From the NCBI RefSeq assembly GCF_003265365.1, contig NZ_AUPM01000031.1, forward strand, positions 49,657 to 113,656: a stretch of 64,000 nucleotides of DNA, written 5' to 3'. The notes beneath the pieces were generated by a model. That model saw only the letters and a list, made by a program, of their open reading frames with translations. It did no database searches and had not been told where the DNA came from. The position numbers were made by a program, and so were the translations under genes. This DNA is from Petrotoga sp. 9PW.55.5.1 (lineage in GTDB: Bacteria; Thermotogota; Thermotogae; Petrotogales; Petrotogaceae). Below, piece by piece: positions 45,823-54,170 of the stretch (position 1 is its first letter; the number at the start of each line of letters is the position of its first letter).

Positions 45823-46662
45823 ATGAAAATATCAACCAGACAGAAAACCAATTATTTTTTAATTGAAGTGGGATTAATACTAGTTTCTTTATTTATGTTT
45901 TTGCCTTTTATTCTTGCAATATCTATGAGTTTTATGAGTCCTACAGAGGTGTTTTCATATCCTCCAAAATTTTTTCCATCCAGTATAAACTTTAAAAATT
46001 ATAGTGAAGCATTAAAACTTATACCTCTTGGTAGAATGTTATTGAACTCTATGATAGTTGCAGTTTTTACTACTATAGGTAAATTAGTTACTGGAACATT
46101 AGCTGCTTTTGCTTTTTCATCTTTCAGATTTAAAGGGAAAAACATATTGTTTTCTACGCTTTTTATTACTTTGTTTTTACCCGCAGAAACCGTTATGATA
46201 TTACCTCTTTTCATGATTATGTCAAAATTGGGGTGGGTTAATACATATTGGGCTCTTATTATACCTTTCACTGCTTCTGCTACTAATACTTTTTTGTTTA
46301 GACAACATTTTATGTCTATTCCGACTACTTTAGAAGATGCAGCAAAGATTGATGGAGCTACTCCTATGCAATATTTTAGGAAAATATTGATTCCATTATC
46401 AGGCCCAATGATAGCAGGTGCTTCCATAATTAACTTTGTATATGCTTGGAATATGTATCTTTGGCCTTTAATAGTTACTATGGATGATAAGATGAAAACA
46501 GCGCAAATAGGGGTTAAGATGTTAATTTCTGCCGAATCCACAAACAACTGGGGTGTTATCATGGCAGGAACCTTATTAGTTGCAATTCCAACGTTGATTA
46601 TATTCTTTTTACTTCAGGATCTTTTTGTTAAAAGTTTGGTTGGTAGTGGATTAAAAGAATGA
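45823..46662 (+). CDS. ABC transporter permease (UgpE type)
   Basis: 279 residues, six TM helices; EAA loop EDAAKIDGATPMQYFRKILIPL. Second permease of the UgpBAE-like importer; GGAGCG site before ATG 45823. The operon ends here without an ATPase gene. A new promoter begins 28 nt downstream. Confidence 0.92.
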   Translation: MKISTRQKTNYFLIEVGLILVSLFMFLPFILAISMSFMSPTEVFSYPPKFFPSSINFKNYSEALKLIPLGRMLLNSMIVAVFTTIGKLVTGTLAAFAFSSFRFKGKNILFSTLFITLFLPAETVMILPLFMIMSKLGWVNTYWALIIPFTASATNTFLFRQHFMSIPTTLEDAAKIDGATPMQYFRKILIPLSGPMIAGASIINFVYAWNMYLWPLIVTMDDKMKTAQIGVKMLISAESTNNWGVIMAGTLLVAIPTLIIFFLLQDLFVKSLVGSGLKE

Positions 46663-46689
46663 TTTTATAAGTTAATAAAACCATAGAAA

Positions 46690-46718
46690 TTGACTAACGA
46701 AATAATTAGTGTTAAAAT
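46690..46718 (+). promoter_or_regulatory. promoter of the PiT permease gene
   Basis: TTGACT (46690-46695), 17-nt spacer, TAAAAT (46713-46718). The -35 and first bases of the spacer (TTGACTAAC) are the same as in the promoter at 43308, and here too a terminator-like hairpin lies in the leader. Confidence 0.6.
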
Positions 46719-46750
46719 TAAAAACAGTGTTTTTCGAGAAAGATTTACCA

Positions 46751-46795
46751 AAAAGCCTATTATTGCCGAAAATGGTAAAATAGGCTTTCTTTTTT
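46751..46795 (+). terminator. leader hairpin/terminator before the PiT permease gene
   Basis: AAAAGCCTATT, TTGCC, loop GAAAAT, GGTAA, AATAGGCTTT followed by CTTTTTT. A long, slightly bulged hairpin in the 5' leader; could stop the upstream operon or attenuate the permease. Confidence 0.7.
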
Positions 46796-46835
46796 CAATA
46801 GATATATTTAAATTAAACGGAGGAAATTTTCTGAT

Positions 46836-47759
46836 ATGAATTTTCTTTTTCTTGTCCCAGCTGTTTTGTTAGGGTGGTCTTTGGGGTCTAACAACTCCTC
46901 TAATATTTTTGGTCCTCCAGTATCTTCTGGTTTAGTTTCATACAAAAAAGCAATAATCGTTTCTTCTGTATTTGTAATAGTTGGATCTATCTTAGGAGGA
47001 AGAAATGGGTTAAACACCTTAAGTAATTTAGCGGAATTAGATATTTTTTTTCTTTCGCTCTCTTTACTTTGTGCTTTTTTAACAATGACAATAATGAGTT
47101 TTTTTGGATTGCCAGCATCAGCAACTCAAGCGGTTGTAGGAGCGCTGGTGAGTGTAAGTTTATTAAAAGGCAGTTTTGACACAAAAATATTGATAGATAT
47201 ATTTATTTCTTGGATATTTACACCTATAGGGGCGTTGGTTTTTTCATTAATTCTATACAAGATATTTGCATTAATATTTAGAAAATTCTTGGGAGTAGCG
47301 ACTCAGGATAGATTTATTAAGGTACTAACATGGGTTGTAATAGGTTATAGTTCTTACTCACTTGGAGCAAATAACGTTGCTAATGTAACAGGTGTTTTTA
47401 CGAATATTTTTCTTACACCTATACTTTTATTGCTAATAGGCGGATTATCAATAGCTTTTGGGATATTAACAACCAACAAGAAAGTATTAAACACTGTAGG
47501 AAAAGGGATAATCGAATTAGATCATTTTTCTTCTGTAATAAGTATTTTGGGAGCATCAATGACACTTTGGGTATATTCATTGATAGGAATTCCAGTAAGT
47601 GCTGCACAAGCTATAATAGGATCTATTATAGGAGTTGGGTTAGCAACAGGGACAAGAACTTTTGATACAAAAGTAATATTGAAGGTAATATTTGGTTGGG
47701 TAGGAACCCCTTTGGCTTCTGGAATTATTTCACTTCTCGTTGTTTATATTTTAGAATGA
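46836..47759 (+). CDS. pit: PiT-family inorganic phosphate permease
   Basis: 307 residues, about 10 TM helices with the two inverted PiT signatures: SLGSNNSSNIFGPPVSSG near the start and SLGANNVANVTGVFTN in the second half, with FGLPASATQAVVG and GIPVSAAQAIIG. PiT proteins move phosphate with a cation; a few relatives carry sulfate. At 307 residues it is short, lacking the long cytoplasmic loop. ATG with GGAGGA 10 nt upstream. Next to the glycerol-phosphate-type importer, which is compatible with phosphate handling; sulfate or sulfite transport cannot be excluded. Confidence 0.88.
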   Translation: MNFLFLVPAVLLGWSLGSNNSSNIFGPPVSSGLVSYKKAIIVSSVFVIVGSILGGRNGLNTLSNLAELDIFFLSLSLLCAFLTMTIMSFFGLPASATQAVVGALVSVSLLKGSFDTKILIDIFISWIFTPIGALVFSLILYKIFALIFRKFLGVATQDRFIKVLTWVVIGYSSYSLGANNVANVTGVFTNIFLTPILLLLIGGLSIAFGILTTNKKVLNTVGKGIIELDHFSSVISILGASMTLWVYSLIGIPVSAAQAIIGSIIGVGLATGTRTFDTKVILKVIFGWVGTPLASGIISLLVVYILE

Positions 47760-47773
47760 TATAAATAATTTCT

Positions 47774-48937
47774 TTAACGATTAACTATTTCTGTTGTAAA
47801 TAGTAAGATAAAAGCTAATAATAAAAGGAAGGCAGGAAATAATGAAATGCTAATAAGATCAGCAATTAATCCAAACAAAGGTGGTGTAAAGGTAGAACCA
47901 ATATAAGCAAAAGCCATTTGAACCCCCATCATTGACTGCGAAAGTTCCTTACCAAATATTCTAGGAGTTTGGTGAAGCATGCTTGGATAAATAGGGGCAC
48001 ATCCGAGGCCAATAAGAGATAAACCAATAGGAATTTTCCAAACAGGTAAAGGAAGAATAATTAATATTATTCCACCAAAGATAATGCTTAATCCAATTTT
48101 AATTAATTGTTTATTAGATAGTTGGATGGACATAAAACCCGAGAAAAAACGACCTATAGTAATTCCAAGATAGTAAATTGATGTCCAAAAAGCTGCGACC
48201 TCTGATGAAATTCCATAATTATTTACCGAATAACTGCTTGCCCAAAGACCAGCTGTTAATTCTAAAGAACAGTAAGAGAAAAAAGCTAGTAATGCCATTT
48301 TGGACCTAGGAATTTTTAAAATTTGAGTCAAAGAAAGTGCTTTAATATCTTCACTATTTTTCCCTTTGTTTTGTCTTCTCTTTTTTTCTATTGGGGAATT
48401 ATTCCAGAGAGGTAAAGATATTATTAAAGCAACAACCAAAACACTTTGGATGATACCTATTGTTATATAACCCATGTTCCAGTTATTATTTCTTGCAAGC
48501 CAAAAAGACATAATTACAGGTCCAGTTGTTGCTCCAACTCCCCAAAAACTATGAAGCCAATTCATGTGTTTTGCTTCATAATGCAAAGCAACAAAGTTGT
48601 TAAGAGCTGCATCGACGGATCCTGCTCCTAATCCAAGAGGGATTGCAAGAAATAGTAAAGGGAAAAAAGTATGAGATAATCCGAAACCAATTAAGGCAAT
48701 AGCTGTCATAGCTACACTCACTAAAGTAACTCTTCCAGTTCCAAATCTTTTTATAAACCTTGCACTTAAAAAACTTGATACTACAGTTCCTAATGAAATT
48801 ATCATCGAAATTATCCCTGCATATGAAACGGAAACAGAAAATTCTTGGTACATAACAGGCCACGCAGAACCCAGAAGAGCATCAGGTAAACCAAGACTTA
48901 TAAAAGATATGTAAATGATTATTAGTAAAGCTAACAT
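47774..48937 (-). CDS. major facilitator superfamily transporter, unknown substrate
   Basis: 387 residues, 12 TM helices, with a positively charged loop RFIKRFGTGRVTL between helices 2 and 3 and LGLGAGSVDAALNNFVA in helix 4-5. The style is the FucP/YfkF-like single-component carrier group. The substrate cannot be read from sequence. Reverse strand, single gene; AGGAGG 6-7 nt before ATG 48937. A possible -10 (reverse-strand TATAAT at 49014-49019) is the only promoter element seen in 48938-49152, together with an imperfect hairpin at about 49068-49096. Confidence 0.85.
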   Translation of the reverse strand: MLALLIIIYISFISLGLPDALLGSAWPVMYQEFSVSVSYAGIISMIISLGTVVSSFLSARFIKRFGTGRVTLVSVAMTAIALIGFGLSHTFFPLLFLAIPLGLGAGSVDAALNNFVALHYEAKHMNWLHSFWGVGATTGPVIMSFWLARNNNWNMGYITIGIIQSVLVVALIISLPLWNNSPIEKKRRQNKGKNSEDIKALSLTQILKIPRSKMALLAFFSYCSLELTAGLWASSYSVNNYGISSEVAAFWTSIYYLGITIGRFFSGFMSIQLSNKQLIKIGLSIIFGGIILIILPLPVWKIPIGLSLIGLGCAPIYPSMLHQTPRIFGKELSQSMMGVQMAFAYIGSTFTPPLFGLIADLISISLFPAFLLLLAFILLFTTEIVNR

Positions 48938-49152
48938 GTATTCCTCCTGAGTAGTTATAAACTGAATTCTTGTAACGGTTTCACTGATTGGTAAATACTA
49001 GGGGCCTTTTCTGATTATATCATTTAATATGAGGTTGAAAATAAAAAAATTATAACTTTTTGTTTGATTCTAATTCTTCTTCTGTGAAGGGAATTAGAGC
49101 GCTAAATCAAAACCGACATCCCTCTAAATTAAATAAATAAATAATAAACACA

Positions 49153-49182
49153 AAAACAAAAGAGGCATTACTGCCTCTTTTG
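49153..49182 (-). terminator. terminator of the mbx operon
   Basis: AAAAGAGGCA, loop TTAC, TGCCTCTTTT, followed on the reverse strand by GTTTTTG. It begins next to the stop of the last mbx gene (49183) and is nearly identical to the hairpin at 29-64. Confidence 0.85.
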
Positions 49183-51024
49183 TTAAATAACCTTTTCTTC
49201 CATTATATATTTATCTATTCCTTGTGCTGCTCGATGCCCGTCAGCAACTCCATGTATGATATCTGGCCCATTTACAATATCTCCACCTGCAAACAGCCAA
49301 GGTACCCCTTCAACTTGTCCGTATTCATTTGTTTTTACTTTTCCTCTTTCTATCGTCATTTTATTTTGTATATCTTCTGGTAGATAAGAATAATCTGGAG
49401 CTTGTCCTACGGTCATAACAACCATGTCACCTTCAACCATCATTGTTTTTGATTCGTCATATTTGGGATTAAATCTTCCATTTTCATCAAATACTTCAAC
49501 ACATTTTTTGAATAGTACTCCTTTTAATTTTCCATCTTCAACTATTACTTTTACTGGTCCCCAGCCAGGATGAAAGTTTACTCCCTCTTCTTTACCTTCT
49601 ACAATTTCATCTTCGTCTGCAGGCATTTCATCAAAGGTTCTTTCTAAACTTAATACATGAACTTCTGATTCACCATTTTCTAAGTTTTGAAGTCTAAGCA
49701 TTGATCTTGCAACATCCATTGCTACGTTCCCTCCACCAATAACCACTAATGATTTAGGAATGTATGGCTTTGGTCCTTCTCCTCTTACGTAGTTTTTCAT
49801 ATCTTCTAAAATAGTCAAGGAATCATAAACTTTTTCGTGGTCTGCCCCCTCAATTGGAAGTTTTCTTCCTTTGTTGAAACCTGTTGATGCGAATATTACA
49901 TCAAATTTTTCCCTTAATTCTTCTAATGTAATATCTTTACCAACTTTTGTGTTTGTTATTATTTTTACTCCCAATGATTTTATATAATTCACATCTTGTT
50001 CGAATGCATTATCTGGTAATCTATATGAAGGTCCTCCATAATTTAGTACTCCTCCAGGTCTGTTTTTTTCTTCGTATATGGTTATTTCATATCCCATCAA
50101 AGATAAAAAGTATGCCGCAGAAAGCCCGGCAGGTCCTGCTCCTATTATAGCAACTTTGGCATTTGCCTTTTTTATAATTTCCTGATTTAATATTTCACTG
50201 TACTTTTCTTGAGGAACATTGTCAACTATATATCTTTTCAACCATCTTATAGCAACGGGTTCCCCTCTATGACCTATAGAACATACAGTTTCACATTTGT
50301 GTGTACACATCCTTCCACAAACTGCTGGTAATGGATTGGTTTTGTAAAGATCTTTTAAACCTGTTTCAAGATCGTTTGTATATATATCTCTTATATAATC
50401 TGCTATATTCATATGTGCAGGGCATGTTTTTTCGCATATACTACAATCTACACATCGAGAGGCTTCTTTTATCGCCTGTTCTTTTGAGAAGCCTTTAACC
50501 ATTTCAATAAAAGATGTTTTTCTAACTTCTGGTGGATCAATTTCCATTTCTTCTCTTTCTAAACCAAGTAGATCTGAATTTTCATCTCTAATATAACCAA
50601 GTGGTTCTTTCTTCAAATGAATTCCTTCATCTGTTGGTATAAAAAAGAAGGAATTTGGATCTTTTGATATGTGTAAATATTCCTTTGTCATTTGTAATGA
50701 ACCGGTCGTACATATATCCACACATAACCCGCAAAAACTACATCTTCCATAATCTATTGAAGGTCTTTGAGGTTTAGAACCTTCAACATCTGGAAGTTCT
50801 GTAAATTCTATCATTGTAATGGCATCAGTGGGACATATTTTTGAGCAAGTTCCACATCCTATACATTTTTCCCAATCATTTACGTGAAATCCTCTATACC
50901 TATCAGATGCTTCTCGAGGAGTGGTTAATATGTCATCCATGGGAATAGTTACAGGTTTTCTTGTTAAATACTTCCATGCTTTTGCAGGAGCAAAGAAACT
51001 TTTATCAGGTGTTTTCATTTTCAT
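49183..51024 (-). CDS. MbxN-type polyferredoxin fused to GltD/NfnB-like NAD(P)H oxidoreductase
   Basis: 613 residues. N-terminal NuoI/MbxN part (about 1-165) with two [4Fe-4S] motifs CIGCGTCSKICP and CSFCGLCVDIC; then a GltD-type module (about 175-610) with its own Fe-S region (CVDCSICEKTCP, CGRMCTHKCETVC), an FAD site GAGPAGLSAAYFL and an NAD(P)-binding site GGGNVAMDVARSM, ending GVPWLFAGGDIVNGPDIIHGVADG. It should pass electrons between NAD(P)H and the membrane complex. Last gene of the operon, in the place of archaeal mbxN, after a 28-nt gap. AGAGGTG site before ATG. A similar fused subunit is known near the Thermotoga Mbx-like cluster. Confidence 0.9.
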   Translation of the reverse strand: MKMKTPDKSFFAPAKAWKYLTRKPVTIPMDDILTTPREASDRYRGFHVNDWEKCIGCGTCSKICPTDAITMIEFTELPDVEGSKPQRPSIDYGRCSFCGLCVDICTTGSLQMTKEYLHISKDPNSFFFIPTDEGIHLKKEPLGYIRDENSDLLGLEREEMEIDPPEVRKTSFIEMVKGFSKEQAIKEASRCVDCSICEKTCPAHMNIADYIRDIYTNDLETGLKDLYKTNPLPAVCGRMCTHKCETVCSIGHRGEPVAIRWLKRYIVDNVPQEKYSEILNQEIIKKANAKVAIIGAGPAGLSAAYFLSLMGYEITIYEEKNRPGGVLNYGGPSYRLPDNAFEQDVNYIKSLGVKIITNTKVGKDITLEELREKFDVIFASTGFNKGRKLPIEGADHEKVYDSLTILEDMKNYVRGEGPKPYIPKSLVVIGGGNVAMDVARSMLRLQNLENGESEVHVLSLERTFDEMPADEDEIVEGKEEGVNFHPGWGPVKVIVEDGKLKGVLFKKCVEVFDENGRFNPKYDESKTMMVEGDMVVMTVGQAPDYSYLPEDIQNKMTIERGKVKTNEYGQVEGVPWLFAGGDIVNGPDIIHGVADGHRAAQGIDKYIMEEKVI

Positions 51025-51052
51025 TGTTCACCTCTTTTATTAATTTTATCTA

Positions 51053-52162
51053 TTATCGGTCAATTTCAGGAGCGCATACTCCCATAGTATCCATCCAAAG
51101 TGCCGCGTCGTCTATTCTAGTTCCTGGCATATATTTTTCCACACCAAGTAAACCTTGGGGATAAGAAGCTCCTCTAACAGCTACCCTATAAGGTTTATCT
51201 TCTCCATCAGAAACCAAGTAATAACCATATTCTCCTCTTGTACATTCAACATGAGTGTATACTTGACCTTTTGGCACCCTCCAACGAAGCGCATTTCCAA
51301 CAGAAATTTTGTTCCATACTTCTCCTTTTTTTGGCATTTTTTCTATTACCTGTCTTATTATTTTAATGCTTTGATAAGTTTCTAAATATTTGAAATATAA
51401 TCTAGTGTACCCATCAGAATAATTAGCTGTCGGGACATAAAAATCTACTTGATCGTATCTTGCGTATGGGTCAACTTTTCTTATATCATAGGCTTTTCCC
51501 ACAGCAGATCTCATTCCTATTCCGGTAACCCCTAACTCCCAAACAACCTCTGCAGGTAATAATATTTTATCTTTTGTTCTTCTAATCACTAATTCATTTT
51601 TTAGGATTAAATCTTCATACTCCGGTAGTCTTCTCTCCAAGTAATCAAGAAAACTCTGGATCTTTTCTATCGTTTCTTCACTTATATCTTTTCTAACGCC
51701 ACCCGGTACTATGTACATATGGTATATTCTTGCTCCAGTTATTTCTTCGAATATATCTAAAATTAAATCCCTATCAGCAAGACCCCAGTTTGGTCCAGTA
51801 TATAAACCTACCGGTCCACCTATGCCTCCTAAAGACATCAAATGGTTCGCTATTCTTGCCAATTCTAAGATAATCATTCGAATCCAATGTGCTCTTTCAG
51901 GAACCTCAACACCTGATAATTCTTCTATTGCCATAGAATAAACCATTTCATTTATATCTGGTTCCGGAACACATATTCTTGGAATTAGTGCAAGGTTGTT
52001 CATCCAATATCTTCTTTCCATAAGTTTTTCGAATCCTCTGTGTAACATTCCTGGCATTGGTCTAGCTCTAACTATAGTATCTCCGTCCACATACATGTGA
52101 ACACTATAATTACCATGCATTCCTGGATGATTAGGTCCTAAGTATAATTTAAGCTCTTTCAT
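51053..52162 (-). CDS. mbxL: MbxL: [NiFe]-hydrogenase-like large subunit (NuoD type) without a full Ni site
   Basis: 369 residues, NuoD/hydrogenase large-subunit fold (LGPNHPGMHGNYSVHM, TGPNWGLADRDLI, GEYGYYLVSDG). Hydrogenases have two CxxC pairs; here the N-terminal pair is reduced to Cys64 in PRICVPEP and the C-terminal pair to Cys363 in MGVCAPEIDR. Keeping two of the four cysteines is, as I recall, the mark of archaeal Mbx/Mbs. So it is not an H2-producing site. ATG 52162 is used since AAGGTGAG lies just before it and the GTG at 52171 falls within that site. Confidence 0.9.
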   Translation of the reverse strand: MKELKLYLGPNHPGMHGNYSVHMYVDGDTIVRARPMPGMLHRGFEKLMERRYWMNNLALIPRICVPEPDINEMVYSMAIEELSGVEVPERAHWIRMIILELARIANHLMSLGGIGGPVGLYTGPNWGLADRDLILDIFEEITGARIYHMYIVPGGVRKDISEETIEKIQSFLDYLERRLPEYEDLILKNELVIRRTKDKILLPAEVVWELGVTGIGMRSAVGKAYDIRKVDPYARYDQVDFYVPTANYSDGYTRLYFKYLETYQSIKIIRQVIEKMPKKGEVWNKISVGNALRWRVPKGQVYTHVECTRGEYGYYLVSDGEDKPYRVAVRGASYPQGLLGVEKYMPGTRIDDAALWMDTMGVCAPEIDR

Positions 52163-52700
52163 TTTTCTCACCTTCTGTTATCCTTATAACCGTTTTCTTT
52201 GCAGATTCAACATCATATTCTCTATCAGGGAACTTTCTTTTTGAATATTCCAAAGGATCAAAGTCTTTTTTCATAGGTGGTTTATCATCCCATAGCTCTA
52301 AAAACAGTGGTTTTTCTGAATCTTCATTACCTTCAAATTTTACACCAAAGAATTCATGTACATCTCTTTCGTAGTACTTGGCACCAGGAAAGATATTAAC
52401 TATACTAATATATTGAGGATTCTCTCTTTCTATTTTGGTTCTTACTATGAATGTTATAGCGTTTGTCCAATTGAAAAGTATATAAACCAATTCAAATTTA
52501 TTTTCTTTTATCCAATCAACGCAAGTCAATAAGCTTAACTGCTTCCATCCTAAACTTTTTAAGTGACTTAATACAGCAGGTAGATCATTTTGATCAACGG
52601 TAATACTTATTTCATTATTTTTCGGCGTAGAATACTCTTTTATATCGTAGCTTTTTTCTAAGATACTTATAATACTTTTAGAATCATTCGTGGAATTCAT
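52149..52700 (-). CDS. mbxK: MbxK: NuoC-like subunit
   Basis: 183 residues, NuoC/30-kDa subunit. The family signature near the C terminus is YERDVHEFFGVKFEGN followed by LFLELWDDKPPMKKDFDP. It tethers the large subunit MbxL; it holds no cofactor. Overlaps mbxJ and mbxL by short stretches, so coupled translation is likely. Confidence 0.9.
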   Translation of the reverse strand: MNSTNDSKSIISILEKSYDIKEYSTPKNNEISITVDQNDLPAVLSHLKSLGWKQLSLLTCVDWIKENKFELVYILFNWTNAITFIVRTKIERENPQYISIVNIFPGAKYYERDVHEFFGVKFEGNEDSEKPLFLELWDDKPPMKKDFDPLEYSKRKFPDREYDVESAKKTVIRITEGEKNERA

Positions 52701-53271
52701 CTTTTACGTACACCTCCCCTAAAGAACGGATCTGGTTTTCTCTGTACCATTCGTAGTTTTCTACATATTTCTTCCATCCATTGGCTTCGCCTTTTGTTAT
52801 CATGTTTTCTAAGGTCTTAAAAGTATTCATTATTGCTTCAGGTCTTGGCATACATCCTGCAACGTATAAATCTACAGGAAGGTAGTAATCTAGTCTATTT
52901 ATAACGGCATAAGAATCATAATATATCCCACCGTTTATAGTACAAGAACCAAATCCAACAAGATATTTTGGAAACATCATTTGTTCGTAAGTGTATATTA
53001 CTCTTCTTAATGTTTTAACGCTTAGATAACCTGTTACCAATAAAACATCTGCTTGACGAGGAGTTGCCATAGGTCCCATTCCTAATCTTTCCATATCAAA
53101 TCTTGCTGTCATTGTTGGAGGCAACTCAACAGCTCCGCAACCCGTGCAATAATGAAGCATCCAAAGAGATTTACCTCTAAATATATTTCTTATCTTTTCC
53201 CAAAACGTTATAGTATCGTTTAAATCTTCTTCGAAAACATTTATTTCTTTTATTTGGTCTTTGTTACTCAT
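52684..53271 (-). CDS. mbxJ: MbxJ: NuoB-like [4Fe-4S] subunit
   Basis: 195 residues, NuoB/hydrogenase small-subunit type. The proximal cluster ligands Cys42 and Cys45 (YCTGCGAVE), Cys110 (GSCTINGG) and Cys140 (GCMPRPE) are all present; note CTGC rather than the tandem CC of complex I. It passes electrons from the MbxN clusters to MbxL. Overlaps mbxM by 4 nt (ATGA-type) and mbxK by 17 nt. Confidence 0.95.
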   Translation of the reverse strand: MSNKDQIKEINVFEEDLNDTITFWEKIRNIFRGKSLWMLHYCTGCGAVELPPTMTARFDMERLGMGPMATPRQADVLLVTGYLSVKTLRRVIYTYEQMMFPKYLVGFGSCTINGGIYYDSYAVINRLDYYLPVDLYVAGCMPRPEAIMNTFKTLENMITKGEANGWKKYVENYEWYRENQIRSLGEVYVKDEFHE

Positions 53272-54170
53272 ACGTTCACCCCCAGTCCTGTAAAAATTAC
53301 TATTGCAGTCTGAACAAGAGAAAGAATGATTGGCACTCTGTAGAAATATGTAACTACGTTTTCTACTCTAAAGCGAGCTGATACACTGTATATTAAAGTT
53401 ACTAATGTATAGACCAAAAAATATTTTATTAGATATTCCAATAAGTTCCCTCCACCTAAAAATAGGTTCACAAATAATCCTACTTCTACTAAAGTAGCAA
53501 ATTCATGTTGTAAAATCAACATACCAAAATGTTTTCCTCCATACTCAACCATTGGTCCTGAAGCTATTTCTGCAGGTGCAATAGGTGTATCAAACGGCAC
53601 TTTAGTTAACATTCCCAAAAGAGAGATAAAAGCAACTATTGCACCAAGGGGCATGGTAAAGATATGCCATCCTAAAATTCCATTCATTTGTTGTACATGG
53701 GCTAATTCACTTAAAGAAGAAGTGCCATAAGCGTGAATCATCCCAAATACTACAATCATGAAAGGAACTTCATAGGCAAGCATTTGAGTTAATGCCCTCA
53801 TTATGCCTATACCCGCCCATGCGTTTCCCGATCCAGAAGCACTCATTGCCATACCTAATGATCCAACAGCAAGTAGATAAACAATCACAAAGAAATTATC
53901 CAAGCCTTCAAACGCTACTATATTTCCAAAAGGCAAAAACATCAAAGTGGCTATTGTTCCACCTAAAGCCATCATAACTCCGAAATCATATATAAAACCA
54001 TGAGATATCGATGATTTTGATAACGTTTTAAATATATCCATAAACGCTTGGTACCATGGTGGTCCCACTCTTCTATGAACTTTAGCTGTGACTTTTCTCT
54101 GAACACCATCTAGAGATACTTGCCACAGAAATCCTATGATAATTATTGAAAATGCTATCAAATAACTCAT
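53268..54170 (-). CDS. mbxM: MbxM: NuoH-like membrane subunit
   Basis: 300 residues, about eight TM helices; KVHRRVGPPWYQAFMDIFKTLSK is the NuoH/HycD loop at the quinone-site side, and PFDTPIAPAEIASGPMVEYGG is the signature in the middle. It links the redox arm to the ion-pumping arm. Overlaps mbxH' and mbxJ by 4 nt each. Confidence 0.95.
   Translation of the reverse strand: MSYLIAFSIIIIGFLWQVSLDGVQRKVTAKVHRRVGPPWYQAFMDIFKTLSKSSISHGFIYDFGVMMALGGTIATLMFLPFGNIVAFEGLDNFFVIVYLLAVGSLGMAMSASGSGNAWAGIGIMRALTQMLAYEVPFMIVVFGMIHAYGTSSLSELAHVQQMNGILGWHIFTMPLGAIVAFISLLGMLTKVPFDTPIAPAEIASGPMVEYGGKHFGMLILQHEFATLVEVGLFVNLFLGGGNLLEYLIKYFLVYTLVTLIYSVSARFRVENVVTYFYRVPIILSLVQTAIVIFTGLGVNV

Noticed and set aside
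45999..46562. Long reverse open frame of 187 codons inside the UgpE-type gene
   Set aside because: Shadow of the forward permease gene: no ribosome binding site, and the forward frame has clear permease motifs.
51053..52162. Calling the large subunit a hydrogenase
   Set aside because: Only two of the four nickel-ligand cysteines are present, so H2 chemistry is not supported.
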